Assembly (NCBI GenBank): GCA_029433345.1
Contig: JAQTHY010000001.1
Span: 620,001-684,000, forward strand
Origin: Orbaceae bacterium ESL0727
Lineage (GTDB): Bacteria; Pseudomonadota; Gammaproteobacteria; Enterobacterales; Orbaceae
Direction: 5' to 3'
Length of the DNA stretch: 64,000 nt
In this document: positions 39,042 through 48,963 of the stretch, in pieces
How positions within the stretch are numbered: the first letter of the stretch is position 1
Layout of the letters: every line of letters begins with the position of its first letter
Notes under the pieces: generated by a model
Seen by the model: the letters and a program-made list of their open reading frames with translations, nothing else
Database searches by the model: none
What the model was told of the DNA's origin: nothing
Made by a program: the position numbers and the translations under genes

Positions 39042-39187
39042 GGCAAAAATAGGTAAAAGATGCGTAAAAAGGACGGGATCATAAGGTTATCCCTTGTCAT
39101 ATCCTTCACTTTTCTAACGTCATCAACGATAATTGGCGCCATAAGAAGCGTAATAAGTTAGACGCTATAATAATACGAGCATATGTC

Positions 39188-39754
39188 ATGAGTTTTTTAG
39201 CCATTTTATTTTTAGCATTTGCAATGTCCAGCGATGCATTTGCTGTCGCGGTTTGCCGCGGAGTTTCTTTAAAATCAGCGCATCTCTTTGATGCGTTAAA
39301 AGTGGGATTACTATTTGGTGTGATCGAAGCGATTACACCACTGTTTGGTTGGTTACTTGGTTATATTGCCTTGCAATATATTGAACGTTGGGATCACTGG
39401 ATTGTTTTTGTCGTGATGCTGTTTTTAGGTATTCGAATGATTTATAACAGTTTTGATGATTCGTGTCGCGAACAACCCAAGGCAGTATCCACTAAAAATA
39501 ATATTTGCGTATTAATTGTGACGGCTATTTCGACCAGTATTGATGCTTTTGCGGTTGGTATTGGATTGGCGTTGGCCAGCGTAAATATCTTTTTTGCTTC
39601 AATAATGATAGGGCTTGCCACATGTTTAATGGTGACCAGCGGTTTACTACTGGGCAAAAAAATAGGCTGTTTGATAGGTAAACGTGCTGAATTATTAGGG
39701 GGTGCGGTATTGATTCTTATCGGTGCGGTAACACTTTATCAACATTTGCATTAA
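39188..39754 (+). CDS. mntP: Manganese efflux pump MntP
   Basis: Exports Mn(II). Six-helix membrane protein of 188 residues with two repeats carrying the acidic motifs AMSSDAFAVA (helix 1) and STSIDAFAVG (helix 4). I looked for a yybP-ykoY-type manganese riboswitch in the 146 bases upstream and see no convincing one. Confidence 0.94.
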   Translation: MSFLAILFLAFAMSSDAFAVAVCRGVSLKSAHLFDALKVGLLFGVIEAITPLFGWLLGYIALQYIERWDHWIVFVVMLFLGIRMIYNSFDDSCREQPKAVSTKNNICVLIVTAISTSIDAFAVGIGLALASVNIFFASIMIGLATCLMVTSGLLLGKKIGCLIGKRAELLGGAVLILIGAVTLYQHLH

Positions 39755-39777
39755 GCACTTCTTCTCTACTTTTCAAA

Positions 39778-39799
39778 AACCGGCGCCTGCTCGCCGGTT
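39778..39799 (+). terminator. mntP terminator hairpin
   Basis: AACCGGCG / CGCCGGTT form an 8-bp stem with a six-base loop, 24 bases after the stop codon. The following T-run is weak. Confidence 0.6.
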
Positions 39800-39962
39800 G
39801 TCTCGATTCATATTTTAGTTATCCTTAATAGATTATCATCAAGTTAGACGATAACCATTTGCGACAATAACTGTTTCGTAAAATGACTATTCCATAAAAT
39901 TACTGTTTCAGAACATAATGATTTTTCTAAAATGATTAAAATTTTCTAAAAACCGCTTGTTA

Positions 39963-40001
39963 TTAGAATAAAAAAACATAAAATATGAATAAATATTCAT
40001 T
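39963..40001. promoter_or_regulatory. Paired ARG boxes upstream of argA
   Basis: The proximal box has core TGAAT-AAAT-ATTCA (39986-39999), a perfect match to the ArgR consensus. A weaker box (core AGAAT-AAAA-AAACA, 39965-39978) lies upstream. Taken as 18-bp boxes they are separated by 3 bp, the standard ArgR hexamer spacing. They end 17 bases before the argA start. Confidence 0.85.
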
Positions 40002-40018
40002 ATAGAGCGGTTTTAGAG

Positions 40019-41350
40019 ATGAAAGAACGTACCACCGAAATGGTTGAAAGCCTAAGACATTCAGTGCCTTATATTAATGCTCATCACCAAAAAATCTTTG
40101 TCATTTTACTGACAGGCGCGACCTTAAAAAGCAATAATTATGCAAACATTATCAGTGATATTGGTCTATTGCATAGTCTGGGTATTAAGTTAGTCATAGT
40201 CAATGGTGCACGTAATCAAATTGATGAATCGTTGACGCGTCATCATATTGAACCTAAATATTATAAGCATATCCGTATTACCGATGCAGCAGCGCTTGAT
40301 ATTGTCAAACAAGTGACCGGTTTATTGCAGCTGAATATTACCGCTAGTCTTTCAATGAGCCTCAATAATACGCCCCTCCAAGGTGCGCATATCAATGTGG
40401 TGAGTGGTAATTTTGTGATTGCGCAGCCGTTAGGTGTCGATGATGGGATCGATTATTGTCATACCGGTAAAATTCGACGTATTAATGGTGAATCGATTAA
40501 TGAACAGCTCAATCGCGGTGCGATTGTGTTGCTTGGTCCAGTCGGTGTTTCTGTGACCGGGGAAAGCTTTAATTTATCGTCAGAAGATGTGGCGGCCGAA
40601 GTAGCCATTAAGCTGAAAGCAGATAAACTGATCAGTTTTTGTGCCGAACAAGGTGTGTTGGATGAGCAAGGGCAGGTGATTACTGATCTCTATCCGAGCG
40701 ATGCCGCCAATTATGTCACACATAAAGAGCAGCAGGGTAAACACCTTTCTAGCGAGGTTCGTTTTTTGCGTGTCGCCTCCAAGGCTTGCCGTAATGGTGT
40801 GCGCCGTAGCCATTTAGTGAGCTATCAAATTGACGGGGCGATTTTGCAAGAGCTTTTTTCCCGTGATGGCATTGGTACTCAAGTGGCGATGGAACATTCC
40901 GAGCAGATTCGTGCAGCAACAATTAACGATATCGGCGGTATTTTAGAATTGATTCGTCCACTCGAAGAGCAAGGTATTTTAGTGCGCCGTTCACGTGAGC
41001 AACTCGAAATAGAAATTGATAAATTTATTATTATTGAACGCGATAATATGACGATTGGTTGCGCGGCTTTATATCCCTATCCTGATGAAAAAATGGGGGA
41101 AATGGCTTGTGTAGCGATTCATCCTGATTATCGTAATTCATCACGTGGCGATATGTTGTTAGAAAAGGTGATGGAACGTGCTCATCAACTCAATTTAGAC
41201 AAGATATTTGTGCTAACCACACGGAGTATCCATTGGTTTCGTGAAAAGGGCTTTACACCTGCTTTGGTGGATGATCTGCCAATCAAAAAGAAAAAACTTT
41301 ATAATTATCAACGAAATTCAAAAATTTTAATGTTGACATTAGAATCCTAA
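40019..41350 (+). CDS. argA: N-acetylglutamate synthase (amino-acid N-acetyltransferase)
   Basis: First step of arginine synthesis, acetylating glutamate with acetyl-CoA. An N-terminal amino-acid-kinase-like domain, which binds the feedback inhibitor arginine ([34 protein letters not shown]), is followed by a C-terminal GNAT domain ([23 protein letters not shown]). It has 443 residues, as in E. coli. ARG boxes upstream indicate ArgR repression. Confidence 0.97.
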   Translation: MKERTTEMVESLRHSVPYINAHHQKIFVILLTGATLKSNNYANIISDIGLLHSLGIKLVIVNGARNQIDESLTRHHIEPKYYKHIRITDAAALDIVKQVTGLLQLNITASLSMSLNNTPLQGAHINVVSGNFVIAQPLGVDDGIDYCHTGKIRRINGESINEQLNRGAIVLLGPVGVSVTGESFNLSSEDVAAEVAIKLKADKLISFCAEQGVLDEQGQVITDLYPSDAANYVTHKEQQGKHLSSEVRFLRVASKACRNGVRRSHLVSYQIDGAILQELFSRDGIGTQVAMEHSEQIRAATINDIGGILELIRPLEEQGILVRRSREQLEIEIDKFIIIERDNMTIGCAALYPYPDEKMGEMACVAIHPDYRNSSRGDMLLEKVMERAHQLNLDKIFVLTTRSIHWFREKGFTPALVDDLPIKKKKLYNYQRNSKILMLTLES

Positions 41351-41388
41351 TAAATAGTGATAAACGCACTGATTCTAACATTTAAGAA

Positions 41389-41415
41389 ATCTGGGCAGCA
41401 CAAAGCTACCCAGAT
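41389..41415. terminator. Hairpin between convergent argA and punC
   Basis: ATCTGGG-C-AGC / GCT-A-CCCAGAT form a 10-pair stem with one mismatch and a five-base loop. No strong T-run follows on either strand. Confidence 0.55.
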
Positions 41416-41449
41416 ATCATCTCACCAAAGCTAACTAAACCAATAAGGG

Positions 41450-42619
41450 TTAGGCTGGATTTGCGCGTGTAGCCATGATGTGACCAATAGCAACTAATAC
41501 AATCGTTGAGAGCATCACAACACTGGTAGCAATCAATGAGTATTGAATCAGCATCGAAACGATTTGGCTTGCTACAAAGCATAACGCCAACTGTAATGTG
41601 TTTTGTAATGCAGCCGCTTTTCCACTTGCTGTTGGAAAGGGCTTTAATGCGTTACCCACCACTAATGGGTAGATCGCACCATTCATCATCGCCATACCAC
41701 AAAAGAAGATCATAATAGTGACAAACGTTGCCGAGCCAGAGATAGCGACCAAAAATACACCTAAATTACTTAAGCTATAGATGACAAGTAAAAACGGTAA
41801 GATCTGTTTGCTGGTAAAGTAATTTAATAGAAAACGGCAACCATATCCCCCCACTAAAAAGACAATGGTTTGCGGAATATAGCTAAGCCCAATGTCGCTG
41901 GTGGACAGCCCTAAATCATGCAGGATAAAAGGGGATCCGGTTAACCACGAAAAGAAACAGGCTGAGCAAGCGGAGTAAATCAATACGTTACCACAATAAT
42001 AACGCGATGAAAGGAGAGTTTTGAAACCAATATTTTCTTGCTGTTGTGCGACTGTTTTGGTTTGCTTACCGCGACAGTAATAGAATGTGGCGACCAATAA
42101 TGCAAAAGTAATGGCAAATATTGTCAGGAAAATCTCACGCCATGAGGCATATTTTAAAATTAACGATCCGACGAGTGGCGCTAATGCAGGTGATAAAGAC
42201 ATTAAAGGTAAAATGGTAGCAAGTACTTTATTGACGCGCTGACTCTCATAACGATCAACGATGAGCGCTTGCCAGCTGACAGCCGCTGCACAGATACCCA
42301 CAGCTTGAATAAAACGGAGTCCGAGTAAATAATAGATGTTGTGAACAAAGACAATCTCAAGGCAGCTGATTGCTGAAAGCGCAAGTCCCCATACCAATAT
42401 TTTAGAGCGTCCAAAAGCGTCCGACAGTTGCCCCCATAAAAGTTGCGCTATCGCAAAACCGGCTAAAAAGACACTCATGCTCATGGTGACATTTTCGCGA
42501 TTGGCATGATGTAAATCACTTTGCATGGCATCAAAAGCGGGTAAATACATATCAGTAGCTAAAAAACCGAGCATACTTAGAAAAATTAAATAAACTAAAA
42601 AACCTTTTGAATTAAACAT
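41450..42619 (-). CDS. punC: Purine nucleoside transporter PunC (Bcr/CflA-type MFS)
   Basis: Twelve-helix MFS permease of 389 residues. It aligns closely with E. coli PunC (YdhC): GFLATDMYLPAFDAM, LFL/VFLAGFAIAQLLWGQLSD, VQAVGICAAAVSWQALI, NVLIYSACSACFFSWLTGSPFIL and GYGCRFLL. It imports purine nucleosides such as adenosine in E. coli. It is divergent from its LysR-type activator punR and lies next to the nucleoside catabolism cluster. Confidence 0.9.
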   Translation of the reverse strand: MFNSKGFLVYLIFLSMLGFLATDMYLPAFDAMQSDLHHANRENVTMSMSVFLAGFAIAQLLWGQLSDAFGRSKILVWGLALSAISCLEIVFVHNIYYLLGLRFIQAVGICAAAVSWQALIVDRYESQRVNKVLATILPLMSLSPALAPLVGSLILKYASWREIFLTIFAITFALLVATFYYCRGKQTKTVAQQQENIGFKTLLSSRYYCGNVLIYSACSACFFSWLTGSPFILHDLGLSTSDIGLSYIPQTIVFLVGGYGCRFLLNYFTSKQILPFLLVIYSLSNLGVFLVAISGSATFVTIMIFFCGMAMMNGAIYPLVVGNALKPFPTASGKAAALQNTLQLALCFVASQIVSMLIQYSLIATSVVMLSTIVLVAIGHIMATRANPA

Positions 42620-42695
42620 CTTTTATCCAATTCTTTTCAATGACTAAAAACATAGTGGCTAGTGTAGAGATATATTTTTATCTTGTGAAATGCTA

Positions 42696-42720
42696 TTATT
42701 TGAATAGTGCTTTCAAATAA
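42696..42720. promoter_or_regulatory. Probable PunR (LysR-type) operator
   Basis: A perfect inverted repeat TTATTTGAA-N7-TTCAAATAA in the 116-base spacer between punC and punR, ending 15 bases before the punR start. The form fits a LysR-type binding site. Confidence 0.65.
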
Positions 42721-42735
42721 TTTGATGAAATTAAA

Positions 42736-43638
42736 ATGTGGTCAGAATATTCATTAGAAGTCATTGATGCTGTTGGTAAATGTGGCAGTTTTACGGCGGC
42801 TGCACAAAAACTTCATCGCGTACCTTCAGCTATTAGTTATACGGTAAGTCAACTAGAAGAGTGGCTTGCTGTTGAAATATTTGAACGCCGTCATCGCGAT
42901 GTTGTTTTTACCGAAGCCGGTAAAGTATTTGCTCAAGAAGGCCAAAAGGCCATTAAAAGAATGGACGAAGTTCGGCGCCGATGCCAACAAATAGCCAATG
43001 GTTGGCAAGGCCATTTTAGTATTGCGGTAGACTTGATTGTTAAGTCGGAACGTATGCACCAACTGGTGATTGATTTTTATAAAAACTTTCCTGATATGGA
43101 GCTGTTTATTCGCCAAGAAGTGTTTAATGGTGTGTGGGATGCGTTAGCTGATGGTCGTGCAGATATGGCCATTGGTGCAACGGCGGCCGTGCCTGTCGGT
43201 GGGCATTTTGGCTTTCGGGATATGGGATTAATGAACTGGTATTGTGTCGCCAAAAGTGATCACCCAGCCCATGATTTACCCAAACCCATTGCGCATCAAT
43301 CTTTACGTATTTGGCCTACTTTAATCCAAGAAGATACCTCACATCATTTACCTAAACGGATCACATGGCTGCTTGATAATCAGCGTCGCCTTATAGTGCC
43401 TAATTGGGAGTCTGGCTTAAAATGTCTTTTGGCGGGATTATGTATTGGTATGGTGCCAGAACATTTAGCCAAACCGCTTATTTTATCGGGTCAATTGAAA
43501 GTATTAAAACTGGTCAATCCATTGCAGCCAAGCTCATGCTGTGTAAGTTGGCGGACCGGACTTGCTTCGCCTGTGAAAGATTGGTTATTGATATATCTCG
43601 GTGATACCGAGACACTGAACCAAGAATGGTTGAAATAA
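42736..43638 (+). CDS. punR: LysR-family regulator PunR
   Basis: Activator of punC. It has an N-terminal winged helix (GSFTAAAQKLHRVPSAISYT, residues 17-36) and a LysR substrate-binding domain. It is strikingly like E. coli PunR (YdhB): MWSEYSLEV at the start, FERRHRDV, QEVFNGVWDAL, LPKRITWLLDNQ and LGDTETLNQEWL. It has 300 residues. Confidence 0.92.
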   Translation: MWSEYSLEVIDAVGKCGSFTAAAQKLHRVPSAISYTVSQLEEWLAVEIFERRHRDVVFTEAGKVFAQEGQKAIKRMDEVRRRCQQIANGWQGHFSIAVDLIVKSERMHQLVIDFYKNFPDMELFIRQEVFNGVWDALADGRADMAIGATAAVPVGGHFGFRDMGLMNWYCVAKSDHPAHDLPKPIAHQSLRIWPTLIQEDTSHHLPKRITWLLDNQRRLIVPNWESGLKCLLAGLCIGMVPEHLAKPLILSGQLKVLKLVNPLQPSSCCVSWRTGLASPVKDWLLIYLGDTETLNQEWLK

Positions 43639-43658
43639 AAAAATCTTGATGTAAATTT

Positions 43659-43722
43659 AATCTGACAGCTATCGATGACGTATCGATCAAGGACGTATCG
43701 ATCAAGACAGTACTGTCAGATT
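43659..43722 (+). repeat. Large hairpin enclosing a 15-bp tandem duplication
   Basis: AATCTGACAG (43659-43668) pairs with CTGTCAGATT (43713-43722) across a loop of about 44 bases. The loop contains two perfect head-to-tail copies of GACGTATCGATCAAG (43677-43691, 43692-43706). It lies between the convergent ends of punR and deoC and may terminate both. Confidence 0.7.
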
Positions 43723-43759
43723 AGATTTTCTGGGGGATTTGCTATTATGAGATCGACAA

Positions 43760-44425
43760 TTAGTAAGCTTGTTCTGATACGCCATCAGTAACAATCGCAA
43801 CCCCGGCACTGGTTCCTAAACGGGTCGCGCCAGCTTTGATCATCGTTTCGGCTGCTTTTTTGTCACGAATACCACCCGATGCTTTAACGCCCATTTTGTC
43901 ACCAACGGTTTTGCGCATCAGCTTAACGTCTTCTTCTTTTGCGCCCGCTTTACTAAAGCCAGTGGATGTTTTAACAAAAGCGACATCCAATTTTTTACAG
44001 ATTTGACATACGTGCACGATTTCGTCTTGTGTTAATAAGCATGTTTCAATAATTACTTTTAATGGCAAATTACCACACGCTTTATGGACTGCCGCAATAT
44101 CTTGCTCTACGCGATCCCATTTGCCGCTTTTTAACCAGCCGACATTGATTACCATATCAATTTCTTGTGCGCCGGCTTCAATCACCGCTTGCGTCTCAAA
44201 TACTTTGGCTTGGGTTAACATTGCCCCTAAAGGGAATCCAATGACTGAACAGACCTTAACATCACTATTGTGCAAAGATTCTGCAACCAATGGCACATTG
44301 GCTGAGTTTACACAGACTGAATAAAAATGGTACTGTTTTGCCTCATCACAAAGTTTTTTGATCTGTTCTTCTGTGGCATCCATCGCAAGTAGCGTATGGT
44401 CGATATATTTTGCATAATTAGTCAT
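43760..44425 (-). CDS. deoC: Deoxyribose-phosphate aldolase (short form)
   Basis: Splits 2-deoxyribose-5-phosphate to glyceraldehyde-3-phosphate and acetaldehyde, the last step of deoxynucleoside catabolism. The barrel has the Schiff-base lysine in AFVKTSTGF, a second lysine in VKASGGIRD, and [11 protein letters not shown]. It is the short (about 221-residue) class found in Bacillus and Haemophilus, not the 259-residue E. coli type. ATG 44425 has AGAAGG six to seven bases upstream; a longer reading from 44476 is unsupported. It lies on the opposite strand to deoB/deoD rather than in one deo operon. Confidence 0.94.
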   Translation of the reverse strand: MTNYAKYIDHTLLAMDATEEQIKKLCDEAKQYHFYSVCVNSANVPLVAESLHNSDVKVCSVIGFPLGAMLTQAKVFETQAVIEAGAQEIDMVINVGWLKSGKWDRVEQDIAAVHKACGNLPLKVIIETCLLTQDEIVHVCQICKKLDVAFVKTSTGFSKAGAKEEDVKLMRKTVGDKMGVKASGGIRDKKAAETMIKAGATRLGTSAGVAIVTDGVSEQAY

Positions 44426-44728
44426 TAAAAAGCCTTCTTTAGGTAGGATAGTTTGGTTATAGTTTATAACAAACAAGTCATCAATAACGATAATTTAATC
44501 ATAAATAATGTTATCAAATTCCCCTCTGATGTTAAATAAAATGAAAGCCAATCTTAAAAATAAAGTCAGCCATTTTATGTTTATATGCCATCGCTGTTTG
44601 CGAATTTAGTGAAGAATGGAGTCTAGCCTAATTATCGACCAGACTCCATGTTACCTTTTGGGTAATTGGATTGTCTTGATTAATAAGCTCGTTTGATTAT
44701 TGAGTTTATTTTCATTATCAAGTTTATG
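44426..44728. other. Spacer between the 5'-nucleotidase gene and deoC
   Basis: 303 bases. It contains a 9-bp stem (ATGGAGTCT / AGACTCCAT, 44616-44649, 16-base loop) that may end the 5'-nucleotidase transcript, some degenerate repeats, and the probable deoC promoter. No gene is visible. Confidence 0.5.
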
Positions 44729-46411
44729 CTAATTATCTAGCCCAATGATTTTCCAATTTCCATTCGATTCATCAGTGATTTTGCCATGTTTCACTTCACT
44801 GATATATTTTATGGTCATATTACGGATGGTGCCTGCTTCATCACCGAATTCGGTTCTTGAGTTCCAAATAGGCGCAACGCGGCGACCTTCTAAAGGCCCA
44901 CCTGACTTGACTAACATTTCGTAACGATAAGCATTCATGCCTAATTTGATTTTCATATCATCCGTAATTGGTGTGTTATCGAGTAATGTGAGGTTTTTAA
45001 TGCGGTGACCTTCAGGTTCTCTTAAATCAATAATATATTTTACGCCACCAAACATATCGTAAGTCATGTATTTTGATTTGCCGCGAACCGGATGATATTT
45101 GTATTCGGTATCATTAGGCTCAACTTGCCCAAAGTAACCGGCTGACCATTCCATATAGTCTTTCAGATCTTTACCGGTCACTTCATATATAGACGTTTCG
45201 CCCGCAGTATATTGGTAATTATTGGCAATATCTTTGCGCGCAATTTTACCTTTATTTAATACTGCTTCTTTATTATCAATCAATATTGACGTTACATCCG
45301 CGCCGCTGTAATAACGTTGAACGTTGTTAAATAAAGCAGTTAGGCCTGTTTCTCGGGTATAAACGGCTTTGACACCATGATCTAAAAATTGCGGAACTAA
45401 ATCTTTGTCAGTTTCGCCAATCACTTCGTTAGAAATAGCCAGAAGTTGTTTGTGATAAGGAGCATAGATTTTTTCGATTGCAGGATCTGCCGGATAAGTA
45501 TTCATTGGGACGGTTTCTGACTTTTTATCAATTAATTTGGTTTTGCCCTTTTCCTTATCAAATTTTAGATTTACCACCGATACCATGGTTCCATAGCGAT
45601 GAGGCTCGGTGATAATGGTGCCATTAACGATTTGTTGGCTAATATTTTGGTGGTTATGACCCGCTAAAATCACATCTAAACCAGCGACTTCGTTAGCGAT
45701 ATCTGCAACGCCAGTGCCAGGCTTATTATTTTCGTTATCCAATCCCATATGGGCAATTAACACAATCGCATCTACACCTTGTTGTTGTAAGTTTTTAACT
45801 TGTTTTTTTACCTCTGGAATTGGCATGGTAAAATTCATCTGCTTTACGTTGCCTGTTTTTTCTTCAAATTCAGGAATAAATGGGGTAGTCACACCAATAA
45901 AGCCAATTTTCACGCCATCTTTTTCAATAATTTTCGTGGCGGGTAAATAAGGTTTGCCTGAATCTTTATAATAAAGATTGGCCACTAAAGGCTGGCCTTT
46001 GAAAACTGACAGGACTTTATCTAATGCGGGCATGCCAAAATTGAATTCGTGATTACCAAGAGTAATCAGATCATAGTGCATCGCGTTTAAAGCTAGCATA
46101 GCGGGGTGATTATCTACAGCATAAAATCTTTCGATTTGATTATCCTGGATGATATCGCCTGCATCAGCCAAAATGACATTGTGATGATTATGACGATACT
46201 GTTTAACAAACGAGGATATTTGTGCATAAGATCCTGAGTTGTCAGGTTTATCTGTGCCATAATTCCATGGCACCATCCTACCATGCACATCAGAAGTCGC
46301 GAGGATTGAAATATCCACTTCTTTAGCAAAAGCGCTGCTAGTTTGACATAACAAAAAGATGAGGCCCGATACGCATAATTTCTTTTTCATAGACACTAAT
46401 TTAATAGACAC
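44729..46411 (-). CDS. Periplasmic bifunctional metallophosphatase/5'-nucleotidase
   Basis: Exported nucleotidase of the UshA/CpdB/YfkN superfamily that releases phosphate from nucleotides. GTG start at 46411, with AAGGAG eight bases upstream. The signal peptide ends AFA-KE near residue 29. Metal-site motifs are [29 protein letters not shown] and AGHNHQ, followed by a C-terminal 5'-nucleotidase domain. At 560 residues it is distinct from the cpdB and ushA genes downstream and diverges from deoB. The exact substrate is not readable. Confidence 0.88.
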   Translation of the reverse strand: MSIKLVSMKKKLCVSGLIFLLCQTSSAFAKEVDISILATSDVHGRMVPWNYGTDKPDNSGSYAQISSFVKQYRHNHHNVILADAGDIIQDNQIERFYAVDNHPAMLALNAMHYDLITLGNHEFNFGMPALDKVLSVFKGQPLVANLYYKDSGKPYLPATKIIEKDGVKIGFIGVTTPFIPEFEEKTGNVKQMNFTMPIPEVKKQVKNLQQQGVDAIVLIAHMGLDNENNKPGTGVADIANEVAGLDVILAGHNHQNISQQIVNGTIITEPHRYGTMVSVVNLKFDKEKGKTKLIDKKSETVPMNTYPADPAIEKIYAPYHKQLLAISNEVIGETDKDLVPQFLDHGVKAVYTRETGLTALFNNVQRYYSGADVTSILIDNKEAVLNKGKIARKDIANNYQYTAGETSIYEVTGKDLKDYMEWSAGYFGQVEPNDTEYKYHPVRGKSKYMTYDMFGGVKYIIDLREPEGHRIKNLTLLDNTPITDDMKIKLGMNAYRYEMLVKSGGPLEGRRVAPIWNSRTEFGDEAGTIRNMTIKYISEVKHGKITDESNGNWKIIGLDN

Positions 46412-46882
46412 TAAGTACGCTCCTTACGGTATATTTTAATTATAGTGTGATAATAACAACATAATTGCGCTACTTTAGAATAAAAAGTAGGGTTAATATA
46501 GTGTGCTATTTCACAAATATTTATTGTGATGTGCATTATAATTTAAATTAAACGATGAATGAATGTTGGATTCAAGGCGTCTTTTTTATAAAAGACGGGT
46601 TGTGATCGCTTTTTTTAATATTATTAGATACCTATCTGATTCAATTAAGTTGATTGCATCATATTACGCGGCTAACGCATTTGGAGTACAACAAAAAGCA
46701 GATATGTCATATTATGCTCTGTAATGGGTAATTTAATTAGAATTAATGAGGTATTTTTATACATATAAATAAAGCGTATTCTACATTTTAATTTTTTTTG
46801 ATTAATCTATGTGAATTGTGTCACATTTAATTAAAATGATAGACGTTACATTTACGGGCAAATTAAGTCAGAGGATTTGATG
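46412..46882. other. Divergent control region between the 5'-nucleotidase gene and deoB
   Basis: 471 bases. It holds a perfect CRP site near deoB, a partial one (TGTGATAATAACAACA, near 46446) near the nucleotidase gene, and a small hairpin CGTCTTTT / AAAAGACG at 46578-46597. The rest is AT-rich. I could not identify DeoR or CytR sites with confidence. Confidence 0.55.
46810..46825. promoter_or_regulatory. CRP-binding site upstream of deoB
   Basis: TGTGA-ATTGTG-TCACA is a perfect match to the CRP half-site consensus with 6-base spacing. A -10-like TACATT at 46847-46852 puts the site near -41.5 of a promoter whose short leader reaches the deoB start. Confidence 0.85.
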
Positions 46883-48112
46883 ATGAAAAGAGTTTTTATT
46901 ATGATGCTTGATTCTTTTGGGATCGGTGGTGCTGAAGATGCTGATAAATTTGGTGATAAAGGCGCTGATACATTTGGACATATCGCAAAAGCGTGTGCTT
47001 TAGGTCAGGCTAACAAAGGGCGTGAAGGGAATTTATCACTTCCTAATTTAAGTAAACTTGGTTTAGTGCAAGCGGGTTATGAATCAACAGGCCATTATCC
47101 TCAGGGCATGCCGACCGATGATAAAGTGATTGGTGCCTACGGTTATGCGAGTGAGATTTCAACGGGTAAAGATACACCGTCAGGCCATTGGGAGATTGCC
47201 GGCGTTCCGGTATTATTTGATTGGGGCTACTTTTCTAACTTAACCAATAGTTTTCCGCAAGAATTACTCGATAAGATTGTGGCGAGAGCAAACTTGCCTG
47301 GCTATTTGGGCAACTGCCACTCATCAGGCACAAAAATTTTAGATGAGTTGGGGGAAGAACATATGGCAACCGGAAAACCTATTTTCTATACCTCTGCTGA
47401 TTCTGTTTTCCAAATTGCGTGTCATGAACAGACATTCGGATTAGATAAACTTTATGCGTTATGCGACATTGTCCGCGATGAACTTAATAAAGGGAACTAT
47501 AACATTGGTCGTGTGATCGCGCGTCCATTTGTGGGTGATAAAGCGGGGAATTTTTCGCGTACCGGTAATCGTCATGATTTAGCGGTTGAGCCACCAGCAC
47601 CAATAGTCCTTAAAAAATTAGTTGAAGAAAAACAGGGGTATGTTGTTTCTATCGGTAAGATCGCTGATATTTACGCGAATGTTGGTATTACACATAAAGT
47701 TAAAGCCACGGGCTTAAAAGATCTGTTTGATGCCACTTTAGCAGAAGTTAAAAAGGCACAAGACAACACTATCGTCTTTACCAATTTTGTTGATTTCGAT
47801 TCGTCCTATGGCCATAGGCGTGATATTGCTGGCTATGCAGGCGCATTAGAGTATTTTGATTCTCGCCTGCCCGAACTGTTAGCACTGATGCAACCTGGTG
47901 ATCTATTAATTATTACCGCTGATCATGGTTGTGATCCAACTTGGTCTGGCACAGATCATACCCGTGAACATATTCCAGTTTTAGTTTACGGCACAGCTGT
48001 TCCGCCTGGTTCATTGGGACATCGTAAAACATTTGCCGATATCGGGCAGAGTATTGCGACTTATTTTGATTTATCGCCAATGCAATACGGTACATCATTT
48101 ATTAAACATTAA
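46883..48112 (+). CDS. deoB: Phosphopentomutase
   Basis: Interconverts ribose-1-phosphate or deoxyribose-1-phosphate and the 5-phosphates, linking nucleoside phosphorolysis to central metabolism. Alkaline-phosphatase-fold enzyme with MLDSFGIGG at the N-terminus, [15 protein letters not shown] (phospho-threonine region), [14 protein letters not shown] and [13 protein letters not shown] 46883 aligns with E. coli DeoB and has GAGG eight bases upstream. It gives 409 residues. First gene of the likely deoB-deoD unit. Confidence 0.97.
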   Translation: MKRVFIMMLDSFGIGGAEDADKFGDKGADTFGHIAKACALGQANKGREGNLSLPNLSKLGLVQAGYESTGHYPQGMPTDDKVIGAYGYASEISTGKDTPSGHWEIAGVPVLFDWGYFSNLTNSFPQELLDKIVARANLPGYLGNCHSSGTKILDELGEEHMATGKPIFYTSADSVFQIACHEQTFGLDKLYALCDIVRDELNKGNYNIGRVIARPFVGDKAGNFSRTGNRHDLAVEPPAPIVLKKLVEEKQGYVVSIGKIADIYANVGITHKVKATGLKDLFDATLAEVKKAQDNTIVFTNFVDFDSSYGHRRDIAGYAGALEYFDSRLPELLALMQPGDLLIITADHGCDPTWSGTDHTREHIPVLVYGTAVPPGSLGHRKTFADIGQSIATYFDLSPMQYGTSFIKH

Positions 48113-48152
48113 TAAACCACATTTATTCAGAAAAATAATTTAGGGAAATTTT

Positions 48153-48866
48153 ATGGCTACTCCTCATATCAATGCAGCTGATAACGCTTTTGCACAAACG
48201 GTTCTTATGCCTGGTGATCCACTGCGCGCAAAATTTATTGCAGAAACATTTTTAGAGAATGCAAAAGAAGTTACCAACGTTAGAGCAATGCTCGGTTTTA
48301 CCGGTTATTACAAAGATCACAAAGTATCCGTGATGGGACACGGAATGGGCATTCCTTCATGTTCAATTTATGCTACTGAATTAGTGAAATTTTATGGTGT
48401 TAAAAATATCATTCGAGTCGGATCTTGCGGTGCGATTAGTCATGATGTCAATGTTGGCGATGTGGTGATTGGCCTGGGAGCGTGTACGGATTCAAACGTT
48501 AACCGTCAACGGTTTAGAAATTATGATTTTGCCGCCATTGCTGATTTTAACTTAACGCGTAATGCAGTTGATGCTGCCAATCAATTAAAGATTCCTGTGA
48601 AAGTGGGTAATCTTTTCTCGGCAGATCTTTTTTATAGTCCTGATCCTACGATGTTTGATGTCATGGAAAAATACAATATTTTAGGTGTCGAAATGGAAGC
48701 GGCCGGTATTTATGGCGTTGCAGCTGAATTTGGCGCAAAGGCACTGACGATTTGTACTGTTTCAGATCATATCCGAACTGGGGCGGCGATGTCATCGGAA
48801 GAACGTCAATTAGGCTTTAAAAATATGATTCAGGTGGCACTTGAATCAGTCTTATTAAATAAATAA
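48153..48866 (+). CDS. deoD: Purine-nucleoside phosphorylase
   Basis: Hexameric NP-I family phosphorylase splitting purine (deoxy)nucleosides to base and sugar-1-phosphate. The 237-residue protein has [43 protein letters not shown] and the catalytic aspartate in TVSDHIRTG. It is 40 bases downstream of deoB. Confidence 0.97.
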   Translation: MATPHINAADNAFAQTVLMPGDPLRAKFIAETFLENAKEVTNVRAMLGFTGYYKDHKVSVMGHGMGIPSCSIYATELVKFYGVKNIIRVGSCGAISHDVNVGDVVIGLGACTDSNVNRQRFRNYDFAAIADFNLTRNAVDAANQLKIPVKVGNLFSADLFYSPDPTMFDVMEKYNILGVEMEAAGIYGVAAEFGAKALTICTVSDHIRTGAAMSSEERQLGFKNMIQVALESVLLNK

Positions 48867-48963
48867 CAACTTGTTAAAGTGCAATTTGTTAAATAATAAA
48901 TAGTGCACGGCTATTTGTTCTGACTGAATATAGATATTTACTTATCATTAAGGATGATAATTA

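Noticed and set aside
39042-39187. Possible manganese (yybP-ykoY) riboswitch upstream of mntP
   Set aside because: The spacer is only 146 bases and I could not find the conserved paired helices and junction sequence; a covariance-model search would decide.
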